Positions 27,661-36,653 of a stretch of 64,000 nt of DNA are shown piece after piece. Below the pieces are notes generated by a model, which saw only the letters and a program-made list of their open reading frames with translations, ran no database searches and had not been told where the DNA came from. A program made the position numbers and the translations under genes. The stretch comes from Litchfieldia salsa (GTDB lineage Bacteria; Bacillota; Bacilli; Bacillales; Bacillaceae_L), in NCBI RefSeq assembly GCF_900104555.1, contig NZ_FNJU01000003.1:434001-498000 (forward strand), in the 5' to 3' direction. Each line of letters opens with the position of its first letter. The stretch's first letter is position 1.

Positions 27661-28461
27661 TTAATTTTTTTCATTCTTTTTCTGCAAAATATCCCATATT
27701 ATACGATTTATCTTTTGCTTATTACCTTCCCTTATAGAAAACTGTTCACAGTTTTGTAAATTCTCATATTCATTTGTTAGAAAGTCCAACCACTCATCGA
27801 GTAGCCTGACAGAAATAAAAGACTCTTCTATTTCAGGGTAGGATAATTTATTATTTAATAGCTTTGATATTCTTTGCTTTGTTTCATTATTATAACAACT
27901 ACCAATAATTAAATCATTGAAAATTATAGGCGGCAAATTTTGATTTTTAACTATAAAGTGAGCGGCTAGTAAAGCCCTTACTGCTTGTATGAGAACTTTT
28001 AAATCACGGTAAGTAAGGTTGTCTTTATCTCTAGTCACTTGTAATGAATGAATATTAGATTTGAGTATTTTATGATAGTGATGGTATAAAGATTTTAAAG
28101 AATAAGAATCTCGAGCTATTTGACGGAACCCTTCAATTTGCTCTATATCCTCTCTATAAACGATCGGAGAGAATAAAGATTCATAAATAGAAGGATTTGA
28201 TTTATACAATAGAAAACCTGCCTTAAGAATATCCCAACCATGGAACTCCATTTGCTCCTTCATTTGAACTACAATCGATTCAATAGGCCTTTCAATCTGT
28301 AAATAATTTTCTAAAGATTGAATGAAAATAAAGCGTATATCAAAATCAGAAGAGGGACCATGAGTCCCATATGCCCTACTACCAAATTCAGATGCAAAGA
28401 TAATCTTGATCCTATATTTATCTTCGATTGTCTTTAAATAGTTTATCATATTATCTTTCAT
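27661..28461 (-). CDS. Pol-beta-type nucleotidyltransferase (YcgL/RlaP-like)
   Basis: 266 residues. The GSRAYG-x7-DFDIRF motif near residue 27 gives the G-S and D-x-D pattern of the Pol-beta superfamily. The remainder (FHGWDILKAGFLLYKSNPSIYESLFSPI and SLKSLYHHYHKIL) fits the YcgL/RlaP group, which has been proposed to act in RNA repair. It overlaps the end of dynA by 11 bases, so the two are translationally coupled. The target nucleic acid or small molecule is unknown. Confidence 0.8.
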   Translation of the reverse strand: MKDNMINYLKTIEDKYRIKIIFASEFGSRAYGTHGPSSDFDIRFIFIQSLENYLQIERPIESIVVQMKEQMEFHGWDILKAGFLLYKSNPSIYESLFSPIVYREDIEQIEGFRQIARDSYSLKSLYHHYHKILKSNIHSLQVTRDKDNLTYRDLKVLIQAVRALLAAHFIVKNQNLPPIIFNDLIIGSCYNNETKQRISKLLNNKLSYPEIEESFISVRLLDEWLDFLTNEYENLQNCEQFSIREGNKQKINRIIWDILQKKNEKN

Positions 28462-31400
28462 TCTTTTCTTCCAGTTTGAATAATAAATTTTGAATGGCTA
28501 TAAGCTTTTCGACATTTACTTCTTCGGATAATGCTTGTTTAATTCCTACAAAGTATTCGTCAATTTCTTTTAATGATTTCACCCTAAGTTCTTCTATATA
28601 GATATAAAACTCATGCGAATAGAAATAAATTAATCTTTCCTTCTGTTCTTCTAAATACACCGTTACTGGGCTTTGCAGAATGGAATCAATTTCATCACTC
28701 ATCAACTTTTTTTCATTCTTTTCAAAGAATGCTTTAGGATTCTTAAAGAGACTAAGTGCTTTTTTAAATTGACCTTGGTCCAGGTCTTGTAGTCCAGTTT
28801 CAAAAACAATCTCTGCAAATTCATGTTTAACAGATTTAGGTAGCATTATATGCTCGTCTATTTCACTAAGTTTCTGATTTAAATCTCCTAAGATATCTTT
28901 TGTTGTAAGATGTAAAAACCTTTCAATTCTTAATGAAGTAGCTCTCATTTCTTGACTTAAATCAAAGCCAACTGATTCAATTAGTTCATTTAAACAAATA
29001 ATAAGTGATTTTCTTAAATCTCGTCCATCGTCCCTAAGAGTAACTGGATTAAAGGCCTCTTTAAAGAAATCAGAATATCTAAGGAAGACCCTTTGTTTAA
29101 TATAGAAAACAAGTTCTGAAATCTCTTGCTCTAGAGCTTTTTTTTCAATGTCAAATGCTCTTGAATGAATAATCTCTTGCATTTGTGCCTCTTGCTTTAT
29201 TACCCTTTCAAGCTTCTGTCTTTTTTCTTCCTTGCTCTCCATCGCTGATTCAATATAATAATCGATAATCGTTTTCGCTCGATGAATATCTTCATAGGAA
29301 GAAACAATCGTCATATCAATTAGTTCTGAAACGATAAATTGATGAAAATCTTTCTCGAAATCAGCAATGTTAGAAGAATTCAATACTGCACTATCCTGAA
29401 TAGTATTAGCTGTGATTTTTTCCTTTATTGCCATCTGACTTGATAATGCATACAATCTTGGTGTTTTAATTCCATATCTAATTAGCTGTGATGATACATA
29501 CTCTTTCACATCTTCCAATTCTGAAAGAGAAGATGCTAGATCAGCTGCATTTATAATAAAAAACATCTTATCCATACTAAAAGTATCTTTAACTCTTCCT
29601 AATTGAATCAGAAACTCTCGATCTGCCTTAGAGAATGCATGATTATAATAGGTGACAAACAGTATAGCATCTGCATTTTTTATGTAGTTAAACGCCACAC
29701 CTGTATGTCTTGCATTTATTGAATCTGCACCAGGTGTATCAACTAATGTGATCCCTTTTCTTGTTATCTCACAATCATAATAGAGTTCAATCCATTCAAC
29801 AAAACAAGCCTTCTCTTCTACCGCCACATATTCTTTAAATTCATCCATACTTGCTATAAGTTGTTGATCCAATTTCCCATTGATTGCTTCAAAGCCATCA
29901 CTCACAGCCTTTAAAAAGCGAAAATGAGGTTTTTCCTTTGACCCAAGTTCAGCTTTGTCATTGATTAACTTTTTAATTGAGCTAATCGCTAAATCCAAGT
30001 TCTCTGCATCTTTATCAAACATTTGCAATGAATGAGATAAATCTGTTAGAAGCTGCTCTTTCGACTTAATCTTAACCACAACAGTACCATGCGGATACAT
30101 ATCACTCGGTGGCTTAATTTTATTGATTGTAGCAGTCGTGGGGTTAGGGGAAACAGGTAGAACATGACTTCCAATTAAGGCATTAGCAAAAGAGGATTTC
30201 CCTGCACTAAATGCCCCAAATAAGGCAACGGTAAACTGATTTTGGTCGAGTCTTTCTGCCTTATCAGCCATATCCTTTGCCAAAGTACTTAACCCTTTTA
30301 TCGTTTCAATTTCGCTTTTAACTTTCAGCAAATCATTAATTGTGTTTTGAACTCTTTCCTCTTCGTCTAAACTGTTAGATGATGAGGATGCAAGATTAGG
30401 TCGTTCACTCAATTCTGGTGTTGAAAATTTATTCATTTCCATCAAATCTTCGGTAGAAGAAGTTTTAATCACTCTATCTTCTTTAATAAGTTGCTCGAAA
30501 TTAACTTTTATTGGTTGATACTCTCCATTGTTTAAAATATCCTGTAACTTACCTTTTTTCTGAACTCGTTCATATTTCATATCCTCTAACTTCAATATTG
30601 CCTCTTGATAAGACTTATAAATCTGTAATTCACTTTCAAGCTCTTTGATTTCTTTTATGATTTTTGCTTCAATATGGATGCTTATATCATCTAAAAAACG
30701 CATACCAATCTGTCGATATTGTTTTTTTATTTCATTTGCTACATCTTCAGTATAAGTTAATACATAATCTCCAGTTAATCTTGCGCCTGCTTTGTAACTG
30801 GTAGTTAATATGTCCTTATTTAAACCAGTTTCAAAAACTTCCACTTTTGATAACAATTGATTAAGTTGATTTTCCTTTAAATAACTATTTACATAATCTT
30901 TTAAATGCCATTCAATTTGTTCATTTACCTTTTCCTGTAAATCATGATAAAAATGATTTAACCGGGTTTGACGCTCTTGATCAGTTTTGCTTTTTGAAAA
31001 CAAAAAACCAACTTTAAATTCCTCCTGACAAGATTCTATATAACTTTTTGCCAGTTCTCTTGTAGAAAATGGCATTAAGTATGCGTTATGAAGAACCTTA
31101 TTAAACCCTTCCATAAAATTGGTTCTTGCCTGATCCCGTTTTGCATCTAACTCCCGAAGCTTACCTTCAAGATCTTTAACTTGGTTTGGGATTATTTGTC
31201 GTTCATTATCACTTAGACTACTGATTAAATCTTCTAACTTCTCTTTTTCACTACTCTTTATTTGGTTAGTTTCAATCAAATGTTCTTCAATAATTTGGTG
31301 TGTAGAATTTATAATGCTATTGAAAAGAAGTTCATCCTTCTGAATAATTTTTTCATTAATTAACTTTTTCACTTCAGAAAGTTGGTTAAATGGATGTTCA

Positions 31401-32131
31401 TCAGCCCTTAGACTCGTGTAAAAGATTCCATCAGGAAATACCTGATAGTCATTAAACCCTTGTTCTACACTTTGTTGAAAGCTTTCAAATGATAACTCTG
31501 TTTCCTGGTGCTTATCAATTTGATTGATTATTAAATAAATTGTCTTATTTCGATCAGTCATTTCTTTAGTAAATTGAAAGTTAAGTTCTGATTGGACATG
31601 GTTGTAGTCCATTACATAGAACAAGAGATCCGCTAAATGTAATGCCGATTCAGTTGCTACTCTGTGTGCATCATCTGTTGAATCTATACCAGGCGTATCC
31701 ATGATTGTGATTCCCTCTTTAAGCACTCTTGTTTCGTGACTAATTTCTAGGGATTCAATTTCTTCTCCATCCTTACAATACTCTTTAATCACATCATAAT
31801 TATATGGAGCAGGATATTCAATGATTTCGTTGTTTTTATAATAAACCCTCGCATATGCCCTACCGCTTTTAACCATTACTAAGTTTGCACTTGTTGGTAT
31901 CGGGCTTGAAGGAAGTAACTCCTCACCGATCAATTCATTAATCATACTTGATTTCCCAGCTGAGAAGTGTCCACAAAACCCAATCATAAATTGTGATTGG
32001 TTAAGTTTTTTTATTAGTTGAATCATTTTTTTAGCATGTTCTTGGTCATCCTTCATCTCTTGATATATTGCCGTTAACCTATGTAATAATTCTTCTTTTG
32101 AAACTTTCACATGACCCCTGACATCAATCAT
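28451..32131 (-). CDS. dynA: DynA (YpbR), tandem dynamin-like GTPase
   Basis: 1226 residues, a two-headed bacterial dynamin. P-loops are GHFSAGKSS (residues 54-62) and GAFSAGKSS (near 640). Switch motifs are DTPGIDSTD and DTPGADSIN; G4 motifs are INQIDK and INAADL. Long coiled-coil stalks follow each head. B. subtilis DynA tethers and fuses membranes, aids repair after pore formers or phage, and is about 1190 residues long. AGGGGT precedes the ATG. Confidence 0.96.
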   Translation of the reverse strand: MIDVRGHVKVSKEELLHRLTAIYQEMKDDQEHAKKMIQLIKKLNQSQFMIGFCGHFSAGKSSMINELIGEELLPSSPIPTSANLVMVKSGRAYARVYYKNNEIIEYPAPYNYDVIKEYCKDGEEIESLEISHETRVLKEGITIMDTPGIDSTDDAHRVATESALHLADLLFYVMDYNHVQSELNFQFTKEMTDRNKTIYLIINQIDKHQETELSFESFQQSVEQGFNDYQVFPDGIFYTSLRADEHPFNQLSEVKKLINEKIIQKDELLFNSIINSTHQIIEEHLIETNQIKSSEKEKLEDLISSLSDNERQIIPNQVKDLEGKLRELDAKRDQARTNFMEGFNKVLHNAYLMPFSTRELAKSYIESCQEEFKVGFLFSKSKTDQERQTRLNHFYHDLQEKVNEQIEWHLKDYVNSYLKENQLNQLLSKVEVFETGLNKDILTTSYKAGARLTGDYVLTYTEDVANEIKKQYRQIGMRFLDDISIHIEAKIIKEIKELESELQIYKSYQEAILKLEDMKYERVQKKGKLQDILNNGEYQPIKVNFEQLIKEDRVIKTSSTEDLMEMNKFSTPELSERPNLASSSSNSLDEEERVQNTINDLLKVKSEIETIKGLSTLAKDMADKAERLDQNQFTVALFGAFSAGKSSFANALIGSHVLPVSPNPTTATINKIKPPSDMYPHGTVVVKIKSKEQLLTDLSHSLQMFDKDAENLDLAISSIKKLINDKAELGSKEKPHFRFLKAVSDGFEAINGKLDQQLIASMDEFKEYVAVEEKACFVEWIELYYDCEITRKGITLVDTPGADSINARHTGVAFNYIKNADAILFVTYYNHAFSKADREFLIQLGRVKDTFSMDKMFFIINAADLASSLSELEDVKEYVSSQLIRYGIKTPRLYALSSQMAIKEKITANTIQDSAVLNSSNIADFEKDFHQFIVSELIDMTIVSSYEDIHRAKTIIDYYIESAMESKEEKRQKLERVIKQEAQMQEIIHSRAFDIEKKALEQEISELVFYIKQRVFLRYSDFFKEAFNPVTLRDDGRDLRKSLIICLNELIESVGFDLSQEMRATSLRIERFLHLTTKDILGDLNQKLSEIDEHIMLPKSVKHEFAEIVFETGLQDLDQGQFKKALSLFKNPKAFFEKNEKKLMSDEIDSILQSPVTVYLEEQKERLIYFYSHEFYIYIEELRVKSLKEIDEYFVGIKQALSEEVNVEKLIAIQNLLFKLEEKNER

Positions 32132-32227
32132 TTCATATACCCCTCATATTCCCTTTATTTACGTATAAATAGTATTTTACTCTATTCTAATTTAAAATAA
32201 AACAATTCTTACTAAGTAAAACGGCAT

Positions 32228-32251
32228 AAAAAAAACCAGGTAAGTACCCGG
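32228..32251 (-). terminator. Terminator after the tiny membrane peptides
   Basis: CCGGGTA and TACCTGG pair with one wobble, then T8 on the minus strand. It ends the transcript that carries bpsA, bpsB and the two peptides. Confidence 0.8.
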
Positions 32252-32283
32252 CAGGATTTAAAGATATGTAACTTTCATTATTA

Positions 32284-32400
32284 TTAAGATAATGAATAGT
32301 TTGATGTTTTTGCTTTGGTTACTTTTGACACCTTTTTCAGTACAAAGTACATAAGAGAGCTATAAATAACAATGGTAGATACAATTAAGAAACCTAACAT
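32284..32400 (-). CDS. 38-residue membrane peptide
   Basis: ATG start. AAGGTAGGTGAG lies upstream, inside the preceding peptide frame. Residues 1-21 form one hydrophobic helix (MLGFLIVSTIVIYSSLMYFV) followed by a Lys-rich tail (KKVSKVTKAK). Its own terminator follows. Good signals for translation, but no known family. Confidence 0.5.
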   Translation of the reverse strand: MLGFLIVSTIVIYSSLMYFVLKKVSKVTKAKTSNYSLS

Positions 32401-32401
32401 T

Positions 32402-32491
32402 CTACTCACCTACCTTCAATAGTGGATAAACGATATTGATAATTAATATCAATACACTTATCTTACCAATAATGAGAATGATTTTCAACAT
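32402..32491 (-). CDS. 29-residue membrane peptide
   Basis: ATG start just after the bpsB stop, but with no convincing ribosome binding site of its own, so reading would depend on coupling to bpsB. Product MLKIILIIGKISVLILIINI plus a short tail. Its stop lies one base before the ATG of the 38-residue peptide. It could instead be only the leader that carries the binding site of that gene. Confidence 0.3.
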   Translation of the reverse strand: MLKIILIIGKISVLILIINIVYPLLKVGE

Positions 32492-32500
32492 TATTCTGAA

Positions 32501-33061
32501 TTATTTTATAGATTTTGGAATAAAACGCCCAGTTTTCGAGAATTGTTCTTCATAGTTTGTAAGTAACTCTAAAGCCTTTTCCTCAGCAGGGATCCGGATA
32601 GATAAAACTAGAACATTTAAAAGTGTAAAAATGGTAGCTGTTATATAAGCATTAAATAATAAAGGTATTATGATTAATTCAAGCGTAACCACAACATAGT
32701 TGGGATGCCTTAAATATTGATACGGCCCTTTCTTAATGATTTCAGCATTTGGCATGATAATAATTTTTGTATTCCAATATCTCCCTAAGGAAGCAATTGC
32801 CCAAATTCTCATGAATTGTGAAAGGATAAAAAAGGTGAAGATAATCGGAAATATTTGAGATAACTCAATCCCCTTTAGTAACACTTCAATGCAAAAACTC
32901 ATAAAGAACAAAACATGTGTACTAACAATCAAATTATAATGTTCCTGACCAACTTCGAATGCTCCATTTGATTTCATCCACTTCTCATTTTTCTTAGCAA
33001 TAATCAGTTCAGTAATTCGCTGAGTAACCAGAAAGAGAAAAAACAAACAAAAAATGACCAT
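32501..33061 (-). CDS. bpsB: BpsB (YpbQ), isoprenylcysteine methyltransferase-like enzyme
   Basis: 186 residues with about five membrane helices. The C-terminal ICMT motif PYQYLRHPNYVVV and a late RIPAEEKAL are clear. In B. subtilis, BpsB methylates the alkylpyrones made by BpsA. It starts 6 bases after bpsA with GGAGG, so the pair is one operon. Confidence 0.9.
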   Translation of the reverse strand: MVIFCLFFLFLVTQRITELIIAKKNEKWMKSNGAFEVGQEHYNLIVSTHVLFFMSFCIEVLLKGIELSQIFPIIFTFFILSQFMRIWAIASLGRYWNTKIIIMPNAEIIKKGPYQYLRHPNYVVVTLELIIIPLLFNAYITATIFTLLNVLVLSIRIPAEEKALELLTNYEEQFSKTGRFIPKSIK

Positions 33062-33067
33062 TATCGT

Positions 33068-34156
33068 TTACCTCCATTTAATCAAAAGTAACTCAGAGCT
33101 AAAACCTGGCCCCAGTGCTGCCGCCAACCCAAAGTCACCTTTAGATACTTTCGAAGATTTCATAAACTCTGCTAAGACATATAAAAGGGTTGCTGAGGAC
33201 ATGTTGCCATGATTTTGTAATACCGTATGTGAAACCCTTGTCATTTCCTCTGAAAACCCTAGTGCTTTTTCATAAGCCTGAATGACCTTTTTCCCACCAG
33301 GGTGCGCGATAAAATGAGAAATATCTCTGAGATTAAGTTGTTGTTTCTTCAAGAAGAAGTAAACATTATCTTTTAGCCATGATTCAATGATTGATGGAAT
33401 ATCCTTTGAGAATACGACATGTAACCCACTATTCTTTACGTTCCAGCCCATCACATCCTCTGAATCTGGCATAAGTGTGGATTGTGTATCTATAATTTCC
33501 GGTATTGTTTCTAGCTTACAATTAGACAAATCAGCATCATTTCCGGCTACACATGCACAAGCAACACCGTCAGCAAACAAAGATGTACCAATCAAATTGC
33601 TTTTTGAGTGGTCATCTTGTTGAAAAGTTAAGCTACATAATTCTACTGTAAGCACAAGGACCTTTGATTCTGGAAAGGCTTTACAATATTCAAATGCTCT
33701 GGAAAGTCCTGATGCCCCTCCAGCACAGCCTAAGCCCCATATCGGGATTCTTTTTGTATGAGGAGAAAATGGTAACCTATTCATGATTTTCGCTTCAATA
33801 CTAGGGGTACTTAGTCCAGTAGTCGATATAAAAAATATCGCGTCAATTTGTTTATAGTCAACAGGCCTCTTCAGGTATACCGAATCTGATAGACAAGATT
33901 TTATTGCCTCAATTCCAAATGTAATAGAACGTTCTATGTAAACATTATTTTTCTCTTCAAAGCTGCGATCCTGCTTTAGCCAACCGAGGGATTCTGTGAA
34001 GTTTCTTTTTTTAATTTGACCATTACTGAATACCTTTAATAGCCGATCAATGTCATGGTAGGAATCATGAAACAGTTCTCGTGCAAATTCCACTGTTTCT
34101 TGTTGAGAAATCTCATGTGGGGGCTTATATAATCCTATTGATATAACTGATGGCAC
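33068..34156 (-). CDS. bpsA: BpsA, type III polyketide synthase
   Basis: About 362 residues, chalcone-synthase fold. Catalytic Cys in WGLGCAGGASG, His in FIAHPGGKKV and Asn in LQNHGNMSSAT form the triad. It joins long-chain acyl-CoA with malonyl-CoA to give alkylpyrones. The start is probably GTG at 34156, with GAGGTG 6 bases upstream. GTG at 34165 is poorly placed. A phenolic lipid role in the membrane or spore is possible. Confidence 0.93.
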   Translation of the reverse strand: MPSVISIGLYKPPHEISQQETVEFARELFHDSYHDIDRLLKVFSNGQIKKRNFTESLGWLKQDRSFEEKNNVYIERSITFGIEAIKSCLSDSVYLKRPVDYKQIDAIFFISTTGLSTPSIEAKIMNRLPFSPHTKRIPIWGLGCAGGASGLSRAFEYCKAFPESKVLVLTVELCSLTFQQDDHSKSNLIGTSLFADGVACACVAGNDADLSNCKLETIPEIIDTQSTLMPDSEDVMGWNVKNSGLHVVFSKDIPSIIESWLKDNVYFFLKKQQLNLRDISHFIAHPGGKKVIQAYEKALGFSEEMTRVSHTVLQNHGNMSSATLLYVLAEFMKSSKVSKGDFGLAAALGPGFSSELLLIKWR

Positions 34157-34234
34157 TAGTAACACCTCATCGTTTGAGATTGCATTAAGGTTACTATCTC
34201 CACATTACACGAATCTATACCTCAATAATTGCAC

Positions 34235-34261
34235 AAAAAAAGCTTTCCCTATGGGAAAGCC
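34235..34261 (-). terminator. Terminator inside the end of a small gene
   Basis: GGCTTTCCC and AGGGAAAGC pair across AT, then T7 on the minus strand. Confidence 0.8.
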
Positions 34262-34404
34262 AACGTTTTAAAGGAGTTGTTTCTTTGTTGCTGTGCATTT
34301 ATATTATAGCTTATTATTTCACGATAATCATCAGTTAATTTTTGGTTAAGTTCAGTTTGATAAAGAATAGTAAGGTTCTCTAACTGTCTTCTCTTACCAT
34401 TCAT
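34249..34404 (-). CDS. 51-residue polar peptide, doubtful
   Basis: Open frame directly after the SDR gene on the same strand. ATG at 34404, with AAGGA about 12 bases upstream, overlapping the end of the SDR coding region. The product is Gln/Asn-rich and helical (LTILYQTELNQKLTDDYREI). The stop lies inside the terminator stem. It could be the second gene of the SDR transcript or only the 3' region. Confidence 0.3.
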   Translation of the reverse strand: MNGKRRQLENLTILYQTELNQKLTDDYREIISYNINAQQQRNNSFKTLAFP

Positions 34405-34410
34405 TACTGA

Positions 34411-35184
34411 TTAAAATCCTTGAATAGTCATTCCACCATCTACAAAAAGAGTTTGTCCGGTTATGTAATTCCCGGCAGCTGAAGCTAGAAATACAGTTGG
34501 CCCAACAAGTTCTTCAAGCTCTCCGATTCGCTTTAGAGGAGTAACAGCCAGAATATCATCTACATATTTCTCATCCTGAAGTAACTTTTCCGTCAGAGGT
34601 GTTTTAAAATACCAAGGCCCAATTGAATTGACATTTATCCCATATTGTCCCCATTCAAGTGCCAAAACTTTCGTCATTTGAATCATCGCAGCCTTTGTCG
34701 CAGCATACACTACACCTGTTCTAAGGGCAACATGCCCTGCTACAGATGAGATATTAATTATTTTACCTCCAGTACCGTGTTTCTTCATGAAAGTACCGAC
34801 TTCTTGAGACATAATAAAGGCTGATTTTAAATTAGTGTCCATAATTTTATGCCATTCCACATCTGTGACATCTAAAGCTTGAGATCGAATATTCATCCCA
34901 GCGTTATTTATTAAAATATCAATTGTTCCCGTTGTTTCTATAATTTTAGCGATCGATTGATTCACTTCATCTCTATTTGTTACATCTGTGACAATTGGAT
35001 AAGCTTTTGCTCCTATAGAGTTAATTTCCCTCGCGACATTGATTATATCTTGCTCTGTTCTAGCAAGAAGGGCAACCTGCGCACCTGCTTCCGCTAATCC
35101 AATGGCCAATGCACGACCAATCCCTCTACCTGCTCCTGTTACAACTGCAACCTTGTTCTCTAATTGAAACGATGGTAAAAACAT
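34411..35184 (-). CDS. Short-chain dehydrogenase/reductase
   Basis: 257 residues, classical SDR. Nucleotide loop TGAGRGIGRALA near residue 17, NNAG at about 90, Ser in NISSVAG, YAATK with Tyr and Lys for catalysis, and the ending ITGQTLFVDGGM. Cofactor preference looks NADP(H)-like from LLARTEQD. The substrate is unknown; it is close to gluconate 5-dehydrogenase or ketoacyl reductase types. GGGAGGG precedes the ATG. It replaces the pbuX-xpt spot of B. subtilis. Confidence 0.92.
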   Translation of the reverse strand: MFLPSFQLENKVAVVTGAGRGIGRALAIGLAEAGAQVALLARTEQDIINVAREINSIGAKAYPIVTDVTNRDEVNQSIAKIIETTGTIDILINNAGMNIRSQALDVTDVEWHKIMDTNLKSAFIMSQEVGTFMKKHGTGGKIINISSVAGHVALRTGVVYAATKAAMIQMTKVLALEWGQYGINVNSIGPWYFKTPLTEKLLQDEKYVDDILAVTPLKRIGELEELVGPTVFLASAAGNYITGQTLFVDGGMTIQGF

Positions 35185-35262
35185 AAAGACCCTCCCTAAT
35201 TATACCTACATTTTTTATTTCGACAGCCGAATATTATATACCTTTATTTTTTTATTATAAAA

Positions 35263-35471
35263 GGCTGTTTTATCAAAGTTTGTTGTTTTAGATATATTAT
35301 ATTGAAATGCTAGCTACAAGCAGGCTGAATACACGTAGACTCCTGCGGGACCAGTGGCCAAAGTGAGACCCCGCAGGAGCAGTAGCGACGAGGAGGCTCA
35401 CTGGTCACCCGCCGGACGCGGAGTGTATTCAGACTGCGGCTTTAAAACCAACAATCTATACTAAAACAGCC
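35263..35471. repeat. Cruciform-forming repeat, copy 3
   Basis: About 209 bases with the best-kept outer arms: GGCTGTTTTATCAAAGTTTG at the left against the complement of the right end, which begins CAACAATCTATACTAAAACA. The core is the same as copies 1 and 2, with one change (GTGTATTCAGAC). Confidence 0.88.
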
Positions 35472-35474
35472 TAA

Positions 35475-35503
35475 TAAAAAAATAAGGCTAACTTATCCTT
35501 ATT
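35475..35503 (-). terminator. Terminator after zinc-ribbon peptide
   Basis: AATAAGG and CCTTATT pair across 9 bases, then T-rich sequence on the minus strand. Confidence 0.65.
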
Positions 35504-35615
35504 ATTTTTGCACATTAATTTCAATATGATTAATTTTAGTATTCCCACACTTACAACACTTTTCATTCTCATCATTAAGCAATGTATGACATTGTGAGCA
35601 GTAGTATCTTTTCAT
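35502..35615 (-). CDS. 37-residue zinc-ribbon protein
   Basis: ATG start after AAGGGTGAAG. Cys pairs YYCSQCH and CCKCGN give a C-x2-C...C-x2-C zinc ribbon, followed by a short basic/hydrophobic tail. Such small zinc-ribbon proteins are common but functionally unknown. It is flanked by the repeat and its own terminator. Confidence 0.6.
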   Translation of the reverse strand: MKRYYCSQCHTLLNDENEKCCKCGNTKINHIEINVQK

Positions 35616-35965
35616 TAAAGACTTCACCCTTCTTTGACTTTATTATTAGTATATGAAATTTGTAAGTATTGTTGATTCACACCTACCATTAATAATTATT
35701 CATACGATTTATGAATATCACCTTTCATCTTTAACCTCATTTTTGAAAAAGTAGAGTATCGTCAATTTCACAAATTTTCCACATTTCAACCTAATGGTTA
35801 GTGATTAATATCACTGTTAAACCAATTTTCCACAGTTATCATAGTTTTAAGGGTATCAATGAACATTTTGTGAAACTCGTAATCGGGTATTTTCATAACA
35901 AAATAGTTTTGTATGATGAAAATATATTCATTGTATTTTATAACATGAAAGGAGATGAATGACCC
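35616..35965 (+). promoter_or_regulatory. 350-base regulatory gap before the ba3 oxidase operon
   Basis: No gene is visible. At 35800-35815 lies the perfect palindrome AGTGATTAATATCACT, spaced like a Crp/Fnr site (TGTGA-N6-TCACA) but with A and T at the outer positions. At 35889-35925 lies a long inverted repeat: TATTTTCAT-AACAAAA and TTTTGTATGATGAAAATA around TAG. Several AATTTTCCAC direct copies also occur. Together these suggest control of the oxidase by oxygen or redox, which is an inference. Confidence 0.45.
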
Positions 35966-36118
35966 ATGCCTAAAGTGGAGTTTAACAAGGTTAAAAAGAC
36001 AAAAACCAATATGAAAGAAGAAACGTTAAGAGGAACTTTGGCATCTGTTTTTTTACTTGGTTTTTTCTTGATTGCTACATGGCTTGGCGTGTACTTTCTA
36101 TTTCTAGATCGTTTGTAG
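35966..36118 (+). CDS. Cytochrome ba3 oxidase subunit IIa-like small protein
   Basis: 50 residues from ATG at 35966 (AAGGAGATG upstream). A basic N-terminal half is followed by one membrane helix (ASVFLLGFFLIATWLGVYFLF). Size, topology and position just before the CuA subunit match the single-helix subunit IIa of ba3-type oxidases, such as Thermus CbaD. Confidence 0.75.
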   Translation: MPKVEFNKVKKTKTNMKEETLRGTLASVFLLGFFLIATWLGVYFLFLDRL

Positions 36119-36179
36119 TTAGCTTATTGATATCATAATTTATTAAAACGAATACTTATAAGGTTGGAGGGAAACAGCC

Positions 36180-36653
36180 ATGCATATCCATAAGTTTGAA
36201 AAAATATGGCTCATTTTTGGAATAGGAATGCTTGTTATTTTCTTAACTACAGTAGGAATTGGTGCCTTTGCAATGGGACATCAACCTGCAAGTAACATAC
36301 AAACGATTGATCCTGAAAAGGTAAACGAAACAGCACCATTTGATGAACCTGGTGTTAAGCAGATTTCTAATAATAAGTATGAGGTAGTTATTGTAACAAG
36401 TGCATTTATGTTTACACCGAATCAAATAACCGTACCAAAAGGCGCTGAAGTAACTTTTATTGTTGCAACAACTGATGTTGTACATGGTTTTTCAATTGCT
36501 GGTACGAACGTTAACATGATGGTAGAGCCCGGGTATATAAGTAGATATACGCAAACTTTTAATGATACAGGTGAGTATTTAATTCTCTGTAATGAGTATT
36601 GTGGAGCAGGTCATCATTTAATGAATGCTCGAATTGAGGTGGTTGAACAATGA
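36180..36653 (+). CDS. cbaB: Cytochrome ba3 oxidase subunit II (CuA)
   Basis: 157 residues. One N-terminal membrane helix (about 10-32) and a cupredoxin domain. CuA ligands are visible: His in VVHGFSIAG and LCNEYCGAGHHLMNA with the two Cys, His and Met. It accepts electrons from cytochrome c on the outside. The stop overlaps the ATG of subunit I (ATGA). Confidence 0.92.
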   Translation: MHIHKFEKIWLIFGIGMLVIFLTTVGIGAFAMGHQPASNIQTIDPEKVNETAPFDEPGVKQISNNKYEVVIVTSAFMFTPNQITVPKGAEVTFIVATTDVVHGFSIAGTNVNMMVEPGYISRYTQTFNDTGEYLILCNEYCGAGHHLMNARIEVVEQ

